DNA of 49,022 nucleotides from Flavicella sp042091695 (GCA_042091695.1 JBELHA010000017.1:1-49022), one strand, 5' to 3'; shown: positions 36,029 to 44,949, counted from the first letter of the stretch. Numbers and translations: made by a program. Notes: a model not told the origin generated them from the sequence alone.

Positions 36029-36737
36029 CTAACTCTTTTTCGAAGGAAGCCTTAGTTTGTTCTGAAGTCAACAAATCAAAATATTCCATAGACACACCTG
36101 CTGTCTGTTTTTCAATACAAGTAATACTTACCGTCTCAACCTTTGATCGCTTCATGCGAATTGCAGTTGCAGAGTTTCCTTTTGTAATATTGTCATGAAA
36201 AGAAAGTACCGATATTTCTGTAGCCATATATTGCTCTGACAACCAAGTTTGAAACCATAGCTCTCGTTCTTTACGAACAGCCTTTGAATACAATGACGTA
36301 GAAGACCAAATACGAGGAGTAGTACCGAGCTCTTGTTGCTGAAGCACGCTCCCATCCCAAACAATTTCTAAACCAAAACTGGCCGAACTCCAATCCAAAA
36401 CGATACAAGTAAATGGGGCAAAATCTGAAAAATCAATATGATTTAAATCCTCACAAACGTCTTGTGATGTGGCCAAATCCTTTACCAATACACCACGACT
36501 CTTAGCATAACTACTAGACGGATTTGAATCCATTCCATTCATAAGACAGACCAAACGCTCCTTTTCAGAAAGTAAAATCCAAGACCCACCTGCAACTACA
36601 TCTTTGGGGTACAAAAGGAAAACACCTTTTTCTTCATACTTTTTTGGAACAAGTGTTTTACGCAATGGACTTTCATCTCTGCTTGACGTAAATACAAAAT
36701 TTCCTTTACCATCAGGTATATAAGTAACGGTACACAT
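36012..36737 (-). CDS. NRDE/TANGO2-family protein (predicted N-terminal Cys hydrolase)
   Basis: From ATG 36737 the protein has 241 residues and begins MCTVTYIP, so after Met removal Cys2 is exposed. The next block FVFTSSRDESPLRK replaces the family's NRDE by SRDE. Later segments GGSWILLSEKERLVCLMNGM and SSAYAKSRGVLVKDLA fit the NRDE/TANGO2 family, thought to have an Ntn-hydrolase fold. The frame is open 24 codons further, to 36809, but a TTG-N18-TATCTTG promoter lies within that extension. It is divergent from pabB. The function is unknown; TANGO2 in humans affects lipid and haem metabolism. Confidence 0.8.
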   Translation of the reverse strand: MCTVTYIPDGKGNFVFTSSRDESPLRKTLVPKKYEEKGVFLLYPKDVVAGGSWILLSEKERLVCLMNGMDSNPSSSYAKSRGVLVKDLATSQDVCEDLNHIDFSDFAPFTCIVLDWSSASFGLEIVWDGSVLQQQELGTTPRIWSSTSLYSKAVRKERELWFQTWLSEQYMATEISVLSFHDNITKGNSATAIRMKRSKVETVSITCIEKQTAGVSMEYFDLLTSEQTKASFEKELDAAIV

Positions 36738-36754
36738 ACATAATAAATATACTG

Positions 36755-36782
36755 CAAGATACTTAAAAATAATAGCACACAA
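36755..36782 (-). promoter_or_regulatory. Promoter of the NRDE-like and DUF6695-like gene pair
   Basis: On the minus strand TTG (36780-36782) is followed after 18 bp by TATCTTG (36755-36761), one base short of the TAnnTTTG consensus. It ends 17 bases before ATG 36737 and supports that start. Confidence 0.5.
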
Positions 36783-36891
36783 TAAACAAACTCGCTTTGA
36801 TTCTAGCATACTTTTACAACATAATATAAACTAGAGGCTAAGAAAAATAAAATGATTCCAAAAAAAATGACAAAAGCTGAGTATCTTTGCA

Positions 36892-36899
36892 GTACAAAT
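36892..36899 (+). promoter_or_regulatory. -7 promoter box of pabB
   Basis: TATCTTTG, 36 bases before the pabB ATG, matches the TAnnTTTG consensus. A clear -33 box was not seen. Confidence 0.55.
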
Positions 36900-36935
36900 A
36901 GAACTTCACAACGACAACAATACCAAGTGAATTAA

Positions 36936-38237
36936 ATGAACAGATCTACTCGTGTTTTCCCACTTAAAGACCCCACTCTTTTTAAAAACAAAGCGTTGCA
37001 TTGGGCACAAAACAACGAGACTTCTTTGTGGCTAGACTCCAATGAAAGTGACGACAAATACGGGAAATTTGAAGCTGTTTTAGCTATCGGAGCACATACT
37101 GAACTCAGTACTACCGCTAAAGATAGCTTCCAAAAATTAAAGAAATTTCGAGCGACTACCGATGATTTTATTTTCGGTTATTTGAGTTATGACTTAAAAA
37201 ACGACGTAGAAGACCTACAATCTGACAACGACGACCGACTCTTATTTCCTGATCTTTATTTTTTTCAACCCAAAAAGATACTTTTTTTCACAAAAGACAA
37301 AGTAAGATTCGAATACATAAACAGTTTAGAAACAGCTATCGATTCAGACTTTGAATCCATTGCTCAATTTTCTAAAGCACCTTCTGAAAAAAAAGAAACA
37401 AGCCTACACATAAAATCCAAAATAGAAAAAAATGAGTACTTAAATAAGGTACAGCAGCTGCTCACACACATTCAAAAAGGAACCTTATACGAAGCTAACT
37501 TTTGTCAAGAATTTTATGCTGAAAATGTGAACATCGCTCCTTTGGATGTGTATGAAAAACTCAATACAATTTCAAAACCTCCATTTGCTTGTTTTGGAAA
37601 AATAAAGGACAGTTATATTGTATCAGCATCTCCTGAAAGGTACCTTCAAAAAACAGAAAACACCCTTCGCTCTCAGCCTATCAAAGGTACTGCAAAACGT
37701 TCAAAAAACCCTAAAGTGGACATCGCTCTTAAAAAAGCATTGGAAGAAGACCCTAAAGAAAGAGCTGAAAACATCATGATAGTAGACTTGGTACGAAACG
37801 ATCTTTCACGGTTGTCAGAAAAAGGAAGCGTTCAAGTAGAGGAGCTATGTGAGATATATAGCTTTATACAAGTACACCAAATGATCTCTACAATATCGTC
37901 TCGTGTAGACCAAGAAATGGATGTGGTCGATTTGATTCAAAACACCTTTCCCATGGGAAGCATGACAGGAGCCCCTAAAGTCTCAGCAATGCAAATCATT
38001 GAACAATTAGAAGAAACAAAACGAGGTGTATATTCTGGAGCTGTTGGCTATATTAGTAAAGAAGGAAACTTTGATTTCAATGTTGTCATTCGAAGTATTT
38101 TGTACAATGCTGCTCAAGAATACCTCTCTTTTTCAGTAGGAAGTGCTATAACAGCGTTGTCTGTTCCTGAAAATGAATACGAAGAATGTCTTTTAAAAGC
38201 AAAAGCAATGAGAGAGGTGTTGACAAAAAACTCCTAA
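36936..38237 (+). CDS. pabB: Aminodeoxychorismate synthase component I
   Basis: PabB makes 4-amino-4-deoxychorismate from chorismate and ammonia for folate. The 433-residue protein has the chorismate-binding fold: GTLYEANFCQEF, SASPERYLQ, and the diagnostic RSQPIKGTAKRSK, in which PIKGT has the Lys typical of PabB, where anthranilate synthases have Ala (PIAGT). IMIVDLVRNDLSRLSEKGSV and FPMGSMTGAPK follow. The N-terminal part is a weakly conserved regulatory-like domain. No pabA or pabC is adjacent. It is followed by tilS after 70 bases. Confidence 0.93.
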   Translation: MNRSTRVFPLKDPTLFKNKALHWAQNNETSLWLDSNESDDKYGKFEAVLAIGAHTELSTTAKDSFQKLKKFRATTDDFIFGYLSYDLKNDVEDLQSDNDDRLLFPDLYFFQPKKILFFTKDKVRFEYINSLETAIDSDFESIAQFSKAPSEKKETSLHIKSKIEKNEYLNKVQQLLTHIQKGTLYEANFCQEFYAENVNIAPLDVYEKLNTISKPPFACFGKIKDSYIVSASPERYLQKTENTLRSQPIKGTAKRSKNPKVDIALKKALEEDPKERAENIMIVDLVRNDLSRLSEKGSVQVEELCEIYSFIQVHQMISTISSRVDQEMDVVDLIQNTFPMGSMTGAPKVSAMQIIEQLEETKRGVYSGAVGYISKEGNFDFNVVIRSILYNAAQEYLSFSVGSAITALSVPENEYEECLLKAKAMREVLTKNS

Positions 38238-38272
38238 GAACCCTTGCTACAGATTTTATAATTCAAATTAAG

Positions 38273-38280
38273 TATCTTTG
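38273..38280 (+). promoter_or_regulatory. -7 promoter box of tilS
   Basis: TATCTTTG lies 27 bases before the GTG start of tilS, just past pabB. A TTG at 38244-38246 is 26 bp upstream, longer than usual. It suggests tilS has its own start in addition to read-through. Confidence 0.5.
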
Positions 38281-38307
38281 AATATCATCTTATTTAAATA
38301 ACAGCAC

Positions 38308-39615
38308 GTGTTAGACAAATTAGAAAAAAACTTACAAAATAACTTCCCAAAACTCTTAAAGAGTAATATCCTGATTGCGATATCAGGTGGTATTGACAGT
38401 GTAGTTTTGACACACTTGTTACACTCATTAGGCTGTACAATAGGTTTAGCCCACTGTAATTTTCAATTACGAGGCTCAGAAAGTGATGCAGACGCATTAT
38501 TTGTTAAAAAATTGGCAGACACTTTATCCGCTACTGCTTTTATCAAAAAAATGGATACCGAAAACTACTCCAAAAATAAAGGGGTATCAATTCAGATGGC
38601 TGCTCGAGAACTTAGATATGATTGGTTTGAAGAAATTGCAACCACACATGCCTACGATTACATCCTCACTGCTCACCACAAAGAAGATGTCTTAGAAACT
38701 TTCCTTATCAATCTTACGCGTGGAACAGGTCTTGACGGACTCATAGGGATTCCTAAAAAAAACGGTAAAATAAGACGCCCTCTTCTCTGTTTTAGCAGGG
38801 AAGAAATCACAGATTACGCAGAACAAAATAAAATTGCTTGGCGTGAAGACAAAAGCAATGCCAGTACCAAGTACTTGCGCAACAAAATCAGGCACGATAT
38901 CGTCCCAATACTCAAAGATATAAATCCAAAATTACTTGATAATTTTGACAAAACACTCAAGCATTTAAACGAGAGTAACGCGATCATCAAAGACAGAATA
39001 GAGAGTCTTAAAAGACACGTAGTTTCTATAGATGAAGAAGGTGTTTTAAATATCTCCGTTCGTAAAATTAAAGAACTAAAGAACCCTAAAGCCAATCTAT
39101 ACGAACTGCTAAAGCCTTATGGTTTTATGAACTCAAAAGATGTCTCACAGCTTTTAAAAGCCCAATCAGGAAAACAAGTATTCTCAAAAACGCATCGGTT
39201 GATCAAAAACAGAGAGACGCTATTGCTCACTGAACTGAAAAACGAGGACCAAAACTACCTTATAATCCCCGAAAACTCGACTGAAATAAAAACACCTTTA
39301 CATTTAGAATTCGCAACGGTCAAACAACAAGGAACAAACAACACGAAAACCGCTTATATCGATAAAAATTTGTTAAATGACAGATTGATTGTAAGGAAAC
39401 ACCAAAAAGGAGACTACTTTTACCCCATTGGTATGCAAGGGAAGAAAAAAATAAGTAAATATTTTAAAGATGAAAAATTATCTCTTTTAGAAAAGGAAAA
39501 AACTTGGTTGCTTTGTAACGGAAATGAAATTGTTTGGGTCATTGGAAGAAGACTTGACAATCGCTATAAGGTGACAAATGGCACCCAAGCTATCTTTGAA
39601 ATAAAACAGCACTAA
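38308..39615 (+). CDS. tilS: tRNA(Ile)-lysidine synthetase TilS
   Basis: TilS attaches lysine to C34 of tRNA-Ile with CAU anticodon so that it reads AUA. The 435-residue protein has the PP-loop SGGIDS (residues 26-31), HCNFQLRGSESDAD, the AHHKEDVLETFLINLTRGTGLDGLIG block, and the TilS-specific RNKIRHDIVPIL. The C-terminal domains include LIVRKHQKGDYFYPIGMQGKKKISKYFKD. The start is GTG 38308; no ATG fits. It lies between pabB and the dsbD-like gene. A CAU tRNA with Ile2-type acceptor pairs is encoded at the left end of the window. Confidence 0.95.
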   Translation: MLDKLEKNLQNNFPKLLKSNILIAISGGIDSVVLTHLLHSLGCTIGLAHCNFQLRGSESDADALFVKKLADTLSATAFIKKMDTENYSKNKGVSIQMAARELRYDWFEEIATTHAYDYILTAHHKEDVLETFLINLTRGTGLDGLIGIPKKNGKIRRPLLCFSREEITDYAEQNKIAWREDKSNASTKYLRNKIRHDIVPILKDINPKLLDNFDKTLKHLNESNAIIKDRIESLKRHVVSIDEEGVLNISVRKIKELKNPKANLYELLKPYGFMNSKDVSQLLKAQSGKQVFSKTHRLIKNRETLLLTELKNEDQNYLIIPENSTEIKTPLHLEFATVKQQGTNNTKTAYIDKNLLNDRLIVRKHQKGDYFYPIGMQGKKKISKYFKDEKLSLLEKEKTWLLCNGNEIVWVIGRRLDNRYKVTNGTQAIFEIKQH

Positions 39616-39650
39616 ATCAGATTCAGTACAGCTGATAAACACCACAATTC

Positions 39651-41606
39651 ATGAAAAAAATTCTTTTTACCCTACTCTTAGCAGCAGGAACCTTATTCAC
39701 TAGTTACAGTCAAACAGAAACCATACAATGGGAAACAGCTGTTAAAAAAAACAATAACAATGAATATACACTTACTTTTACCGCAATTTTAAAGGAGGGC
39801 TGGCATTTGTATTCTCAGCAGCTACCTAAAGGAGGACCAATAGCTACTGAATTCACTTTTGAAGACAGTGGGAAAAATTACACATTGCTTGGATCAACTG
39901 AAGAAAGCGAAACACACACATCCTACGAAGCTATTTTTGAGATGGAAACTGCCTACTTTGAAAAAGAGGCTGTATTTACTCAAAAAATAAAAAGCTTGAC
40001 AGAGGATTTTCAACCTATTACAATGACGGCCATGTACCAAACATGCGACGATCAGTCTTGTACGTTTGAACCGGGAGAAACACTCGTTTTTACACTTGCA
40101 AACACAGCGGTTGCTGCGATTAAAACTACGGTAGACGCTTCTAGTAAGGAAATGGCCGCAGCCCTAGATTTAAATATCTCAAACAAGGAGGAGTTCCTTA
40201 AAACTGAAAATTCAGAGAAAAGTAAAAAAGGTTTGTCTAGCATCTTTATTTTAGGATTCTTAGGAGGTCTCGTTGCTTTATTGACACCATGTGTATTCCC
40301 AATGATTCCTTTGACTGTATCCTTTTTTACCAAACAAGGTAACAACAAAAAGAAGGGAGTTTCGAATGCAATTCTATACGGTGCTTTTATTATAATCATC
40401 TACCTATTATTGAGTTTACCATTTCATTTTCTAGACTCTTTAGACCCTGAAATACTAAATAGTATATCCACGAATGTAGCTTTGAATGTAAGTTTCTTTG
40501 TTATTTTCATCGTTTTTGCAATTTCATTTTTTGGTTATTTTGAAATCACCTTACCGCATTCATGGTCAGATAAAATGGACTCTGCTTCTAGTATTGGAGG
40601 ATTGATTGGTATTTTCTTTATGGCTTTGACACTAGCAATTGTATCTTTCTCATGTACAGGTCCCATACTTGGATCCTTACTGGTAGGAGCGCTTTCATCA
40701 GATGGAGGTGCCATACAGTTGACCTTCGGTATGGTTGGGTTTGGAGCAGCATTGGCATTGCCATTTACACTTTTTGCCTTGTTTCCAAATTGGCTGCAAA
40801 ACTTACCCCGTTCAGGAGGATGGCTCAACACCGTAAAGGTAGTTTTAGGTTTTTTAGAAGTGGCGCTTGCCCTGAAATTCTTATCCAATGCAGATATGGT
40901 ACAACACTGGGGATTGTTAAAACGTGAGACTTTTATCGCTATCTGGATTGTAGTCTTTGTAGGTTTGTCCTTGTACTTATTTGGAAAAATAAAATTCCCA
41001 CACGACGGTCCTTTGCAAAAATTGAGCAAAGGGAGAATCATCACAGGATTGGCAGCAGGATTCTTTGCGATATACCTAGCAGCTGGGTTGTTTTTAAACA
41101 CCTCTTTAAATGCCTTGAGTGGATTCGCTCCTCCAAAATTTTACAGCCTTTTTGAAACTAAGACAGCATGTCCTCTTGATCTCAATTGTTTTAAAGACTT
41201 CGAAGAAGGCTTGCAATATGCAAAAGAAAACGACAAACCAATATTGCTTGACTTTACAGGTTGGGCTTGTGTAAATTGTCGAAAAATGGAAGAGAATGTA
41301 TGGAGTGATCCTAAAGTCTATAAAGAATTAGAAAAATTTGTATTGATATCTCTATATGTAGACGATCGAAAAGAATTGCCTGAAGAAGCACAGTTTGAGT
41401 ATAAAAAAGCCAATGGAAAAATCAAACAAATAAAAACGGTTGGATCTAAATGGGCTACACTGCAAGCGATCAATTTTGCAACTACTTCACAACCTTTTTA
41501 TGTGCAGCTTTCTAATGACTTAAAGCTACTACAAAGACCCGAAAAATACACAGACAAACAAACCTATCTTACATGGTTAAAAGAAGGACTGAAAAATAAC
41601 AAGTAA
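39651..41606 (+). CDS. DsbD-like thiol:disulfide interchange protein
   Basis: This 651-residue membrane protein passes electrons from cytoplasmic thioredoxin to periplasmic thiols. It has a signal peptide (about 1-20), and an N-terminal DsbD alpha-type domain with the Cys pair in YQTCDDQSCTFEPGE. An eight-helix DsbD core begins GLVALLTPCVFPMIPLTVSFF, with the second Cys in FSCTGPILGSLL, and the C-terminal thioredoxin domain has the active site WACVNC (about residues 542-547). All six expected redox cysteines appear present. It starts 35 bases after tilS and ends in a terminator. Confidence 0.93.
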   Translation: MKKILFTLLLAAGTLFTSYSQTETIQWETAVKKNNNNEYTLTFTAILKEGWHLYSQQLPKGGPIATEFTFEDSGKNYTLLGSTEESETHTSYEAIFEMETAYFEKEAVFTQKIKSLTEDFQPITMTAMYQTCDDQSCTFEPGETLVFTLANTAVAAIKTTVDASSKEMAAALDLNISNKEEFLKTENSEKSKKGLSSIFILGFLGGLVALLTPCVFPMIPLTVSFFTKQGNNKKKGVSNAILYGAFIIIIYLLLSLPFHFLDSLDPEILNSISTNVALNVSFFVIFIVFAISFFGYFEITLPHSWSDKMDSASSIGGLIGIFFMALTLAIVSFSCTGPILGSLLVGALSSDGGAIQLTFGMVGFGAALALPFTLFALFPNWLQNLPRSGGWLNTVKVVLGFLEVALALKFLSNADMVQHWGLLKRETFIAIWIVVFVGLSLYLFGKIKFPHDGPLQKLSKGRIITGLAAGFFAIYLAAGLFLNTSLNALSGFAPPKFYSLFETKTACPLDLNCFKDFEEGLQYAKENDKPILLDFTGWACVNCRKMEENVWSDPKVYKELEKFVLISLYVDDRKELPEEAQFEYKKANGKIKQIKTVGSKWATLQAINFATTSQPFYVQLSNDLKLLQRPEKYTDKQTYLTWLKEGLKNNK

Positions 41607-41618
41607 AAAACAGCCCAT

Positions 41619-41655
41619 AAAAACCGCACTATTTTCAAAACAGTGCGGTTTTTTT
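41619..41655 (+). terminator. Terminator after the dsbD-like gene
   Basis: AAAAACCGCACT (41619-41630) pairs with AGTGCGGTTTTT (41642-41653) around an 11-nt loop, followed by T. It lies 13 bases after the stop and could also serve the convergent remB-like gene. Confidence 0.85.
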
Positions 41656-41707
41656 ATGTGTAAATTATTACATCAGACAACTAAAGACCCCTAAAAAGAG
41701 AAACTAA

Positions 41708-43387
41708 TTAGTAGTCTAAATACCAATTGAATAAATCCACCTTAACTCCTAATGAAAGCCAAATCGTTTCAGATTTTTCAAAACTCTCTGTTGGAATTTC
41801 GGGACTCAATTGTCGGTACATACACCTTGCGAACAATTTCATATCAGTAACGGGATTGAGCAAGTAATTTAGTTGAAAATCTACGTGATTTAAGGTTGCT
41901 TTTGCTCCTTGCCCAATTTCTATTCCATAATCTGCTATACGGTCGTCATATGATTTAAAAATATCTCCTCCGTAATTCAAACCGTCTTCATCGTAGCCTT
42001 TGCTTCCGAAAATCCACTTAAGATGTGTCGAAAAGCGACCTTTGCTATATCTTGAAATTAAAATAGACTCTCTAAAATTGGCACCCCAAGGATGCCCGAT
42101 TGCCTGCCCATAATTTCCATAATTCAAAGTCTGATGCCTATGGGAAAAAGTATAAGGTCTTACTTGATTGTATTCCATTTGTAGGAATAGATTTGGGATA
42201 CCGAAAACATCGAAATATTTAAAGCCAAGTTGGGCAGCAAATTTATTGGCCCAATAGCCATTGCTAGCCTTTACTTCTGCTAAAGTAAATTCATCGATTA
42301 CAAACTGACCATAAAGAAAAAAGCGATCTGAAAATTTGTATTTGGCATCCATCCCTACAATAGCACTCCCAGCGTCTTCTCCTCTTGCATACTCTGCAGG
42401 TTTTAAAAAAATGATAGGATTGAAAAAATCCATGTCCAAACTCCCTGTTCGTGAATTGTCCGTCATGATAGATTCAAAAATACCTATATTCAATTTATTA
42501 GTAATATTGATCCCTAGATGATGCAGAGAAACATATTTTCTAGGGTGTGTTCGCCCTACATTTTCGTGTGTCATCTGTGCTTCTCTTCGAATGTCTGACA
42601 TCCACATCCATAAATTTGTGTATTGGAATTTCCACAAACGCGTATTGAACTTTAAATAAGGATAGGTAACACCTATATCAGAGAGAATCAAAGAACGATA
42701 CCCGTCTCCTATAAAATTTTTCCCCTGACCGAACTGTGCTTCAAAATATTGACTCGGTCTATAATTCAGGTAACTTTCCGCTACTTGGTAATCAAAAGCA
42801 TCGGTGAGGTAGCGTTTTGCTTTGGCCCTACCAAATACCAAACCGTCTGAATCAAAAGTCTGACGTTCAACGATCGCCATAGACTCATTGATATAGTTCG
42901 CAAAACGACTTTGCGCTTCATAAATTCTAGTAGAAAAGGACAATTTAGAACCTACCGCTCCTTGTATTTGTAAAATCCGTGTGTTGTTAAAAGTATTGAC
43001 AGTTTGTGAAATATCTTTTCCTAGCTCTAAATCCAACAATAAGTCTGTCGTAAACCAATAGTCTTTTCCCTTGACAGTAGCTAGGTGTTCGTTCCACAAT
43101 TTTCGCCCAACCCAAGTATGTTTTTTCTTCAGAAATTGGCGTTGTTGCCTGTTCAGATCTACATAGGGTGTAACAGATGCAAAAGAATAGGGTTTTACTG
43201 AAGTATGCACATTATCTGCTTTGTTCAATGCCCTTTCAAGAGGGGCATACCGAGCATGGTGGAAAGGAATTTGAAGATTACTCTCCAACTCAAGTTGCGT
43301 TGAAAAAGATAACGGATCCTTTGACTGACCGAAAGAGAAAATAGAAAACAGCAGAAACCAGTAGCAGTAATATGTATAAGTGTTCAT
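41708..43387 (-). CDS. remB: RemB-like outer-membrane protein (Wzi-type barrel, gliding motility)
   Basis: This 559-residue protein has a signal peptide (about 1-20, ending FSFGQ) and then long alternating beta strands with aromatic ends, typical of a large outer-membrane beta-barrel of the capsule-assembly Wzi type. It resembles, from memory, RemB of Flavobacterium johnsoniae, which takes part in gliding motility and sits near sprA. Recognisable parts are LNRQQRQFLKKKHTWVGRKL and DGYRSLILSDIGVTYPYLKFNTRLWKFQYTNL. It starts 12 bases after the sugar N-acetyltransferase gene, in one unit. The identity is moderately sure; the barrel type is clear. Confidence 0.78.
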   Translation of the reverse strand: MNTYTYYCYWFLLFSIFSFGQSKDPLSFSTQLELESNLQIPFHHARYAPLERALNKADNVHTSVKPYSFASVTPYVDLNRQQRQFLKKKHTWVGRKLWNEHLATVKGKDYWFTTDLLLDLELGKDISQTVNTFNNTRILQIQGAVGSKLSFSTRIYEAQSRFANYINESMAIVERQTFDSDGLVFGRAKAKRYLTDAFDYQVAESYLNYRPSQYFEAQFGQGKNFIGDGYRSLILSDIGVTYPYLKFNTRLWKFQYTNLWMWMSDIRREAQMTHENVGRTHPRKYVSLHHLGINITNKLNIGIFESIMTDNSRTGSLDMDFFNPIIFLKPAEYARGEDAGSAIVGMDAKYKFSDRFFLYGQFVIDEFTLAEVKASNGYWANKFAAQLGFKYFDVFGIPNLFLQMEYNQVRPYTFSHRHQTLNYGNYGQAIGHPWGANFRESILISRYSKGRFSTHLKWIFGSKGYDEDGLNYGGDIFKSYDDRIADYGIEIGQGAKATLNHVDFQLNYLLNPVTDMKLFARCMYRQLSPEIPTESFEKSETIWLSLGVKVDLFNWYLDY

Positions 43388-43399
43388 AGGAGTAGAATT

Positions 43400-43981
43400 T
43401 TATAGTCTTGAAACTAGCTTATTTTGCAACTGATATTTCTGATTGGTTTCAGGACATATAGCAAGTCCACGGTCATCAAAATTCAAACGATGCCCATATT
43501 CGCTCACCCAACCTATTTGCCGAGATGGGTTGCCAACAACCAATGCATAGGGCAATACTTCTTTGGTTACAACGGCTCCTGCACCTATCATAGCGTATGC
43601 ACCTATAGTATTCCCACAAATGATGGTAGCATTGGCACCAATACTAGCTCCTTTACACACCTTTGTTTGTCGGTATTCGTCTTTACGAACTACAGCGCTT
43701 CGGGGATTGATTACATTCGTAAAAACCATAGAAGGCCCCAAAAAAACATCATCCTCACAGACAACACCTGTATAGATAGAAACATTGTTTTGCACTTTTA
43801 CATTGTCACCTAATACAACTTGTGGAGACACCACTACATTTTGACCAATATTACAACATTCTCCAAGAATAGCAGTATCCATTATATGGCTAAAATGCCA
43901 AATTTTAGAACCTATACCAACTTTCGCAGAAGTAGCAACTATGGAAGATTCGTGTACAAAATAGGAAGGGTCTTTTTTCAT
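43400..43981 (-). CDS. WbpD/WlbB-like sugar N-acetyltransferase (left-handed beta-helix)
   Basis: This 193-residue protein is made of hexapeptide repeats (from KVGIGSKIWHFSHIM to GAYAMIGAGAVVTKEVLPYALVVGNPSRQIGWVSE). Its phrases NIGQNVVVSPQVVLGDNVKVQNNVSIY, FLGPSMVFTNVINPRS and GASIGANATIICG are those of UDP-3-amino-GlcNAcA N-acetyltransferases (WbpD/WlbB) and close relatives. It would acetylate an amino sugar for an O-antigen, capsule or glycan. The frame opens at TTG 43990; ATG 43981 is preferred. It is upstream of remB, which it joins in a short operon, and the substrate is not proven. Confidence 0.85.
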   Translation of the reverse strand: MKKDPSYFVHESSIVATSAKVGIGSKIWHFSHIMDTAILGECCNIGQNVVVSPQVVLGDNVKVQNNVSIYTGVVCEDDVFLGPSMVFTNVINPRSAVVRKDEYRQTKVCKGASIGANATIICGNTIGAYAMIGAGAVVTKEVLPYALVVGNPSRQIGWVSEYGHRLNFDDRGLAICPETNQKYQLQNKLVSRL

Positions 43982-44018
43982 ATAGCTCAATAAGTATACA
44001 GCTAAAATACAAAAAAAA

Positions 44019-44026
44019 CAAAGGTA
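44019..44026 (-). promoter_or_regulatory. -7 promoter box of the acetyltransferase-remB unit
   Basis: TACCTTTG on the minus strand matches TAnnTTTG and is immediately followed by T8. It lies just after a hairpin (44027-44059). Confidence 0.5.
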
Positions 44027-44059
44027 ACTGCCTTCTAGTAAAGATATCTAGAAGACAGT
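44027..44059 (-). terminator. Hairpin after the second tonB-like gene (possible terminator)
   Basis: ACTGCCTTCTAG (44027-44038) and CTAGAAGACAGT (44048-44059) pair with one C-A mismatch that becomes a G-U wobble in the minus-strand RNA. A T8 run follows eight bases later. It probably ends the tonB-like transcript but directly abuts the next promoter box. Confidence 0.55.
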
Positions 44060-44076
44060 GAAAATTAATATAGATA

Positions 44077-44847
44077 TTATAATACTTCAAAGGAAATCGG
44101 CAAGGAATAGCGAACTCCAACGTTTCGAGAACCTTGTCTTCCAGGCTTCATTGTTGGTAGTAACTTTGTAAGACGTTTTGCTTCCGATTCCAATCGTGGA
44201 TGTGGTGCACCAACAACAATATCAGAAATCTCTCCTTTGGCATCTATGGTAAACTGTACATGAATTCTTTTTAGACCAGAAGTCAATCCCAAATCACTAG
44301 CCAAGTAGGCATTGAAGTGTTTTTGAACATGTCTTCGTATGCGAGATTCAAAGCACTCTTTTTGTGTTGTTTCATCTCCAACACAACCCGGAAAAACGGG
44401 CGCGTGTTCTACAGCTATAAAAGGTACGTCCTCTACAATATCTTCGGGTACTTCGATTTCGGTAATGTTAATTAAACTTAAAGTTGTCTCCTGTTTTGGA
44501 ATTTCATTCTCTGTTTCAGGTTCTGTAACACTTTTGGTAAAAACTTCCAAAAAAGGAACTTTCATTTTTTTGGGAGCAACTTTCTTTTGGGGAACAACCT
44601 TTTCGATAATTTTAACGATTGGTTGTTCCTTTTTAAAAACATTTGATAGAACGAGTGTATCGTCTTCATAATACATTTCAATAGATAGGGCTTTAGGGTT
44701 TACTTTCTCGATACTGTGATTTATAACTACATGTACGATAAATAAAGAAAGTACAAGACCCAATAAGGAAAACAACCGAGAACTTTTTTCTAATTTCTCA
44801 TTGAAATTTTTGTTACTGTAATGTGATGGGTTAACATTTTTAGGCAT
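44077..44847 (-). CDS. TonB-like energy transducer, second copy (no proline-rich linker)
   Basis: This 256-residue protein has one N-terminal transmembrane helix (SLLGLVLSLFIVHVVINH) and a TonB C-terminal domain, from VFPGCVGDETTQKECFESRIRRHVQKHFN through IHVQFTIDAKGEISDIVVGAPHPRLESEAKRLTKLLP to VGVRYSLPISFEVL. It is a paralogue of the next gene: the same GC-x-CF and HPRLxxEAxR blocks occur in both. The linker lacks the poly-Pro stretch and is Lys/Glu-rich instead. The frame opens at 44871, but a TAACTTTA box (44860-44867) falls there, so ATG 44847 is preferred. It probably drives a specific outer-membrane receptor. Confidence 0.85.
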   Translation of the reverse strand: MPKNVNPSHYSNKNFNEKLEKSSRLFSLLGLVLSLFIVHVVINHSIEKVNPKALSIEMYYEDDTLVLSNVFKKEQPIVKIIEKVVPQKKVAPKKMKVPFLEVFTKSVTEPETENEIPKQETTLSLINITEIEVPEDIVEDVPFIAVEHAPVFPGCVGDETTQKECFESRIRRHVQKHFNAYLASDLGLTSGLKRIHVQFTIDAKGEISDIVVGAPHPRLESEAKRLTKLLPTMKPGRQGSRNVGVRYSLPISFEVL

Positions 44848-44914
44848 AAGCATTTGTTTTAAAGTTAGCATTAGTTGTCAACACTAAAACAAGAAACGTG
44901 CCTAAATATATTGC

Positions 44915-44949
44915 ATAAAAAAAAGCGGTTGTCTTAAAGACAACCGCTT
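44915..44949 (-). terminator. Terminator between the two tonB-like genes
   Basis: AAGCGGTTGTCTT (44923-44935) pairs with AAGACAACCGCTT (44937-44949); on the minus strand a run of eight T follows. It lies 22 bases after the first tonB stop and separates the two paralogues. Confidence 0.85.

Noticed and set aside
40535..41101. 188-codon minus-strand frame
   Set aside because: It is antisense to the membrane core of the dsbD-like gene, with no plausible start region or motif.
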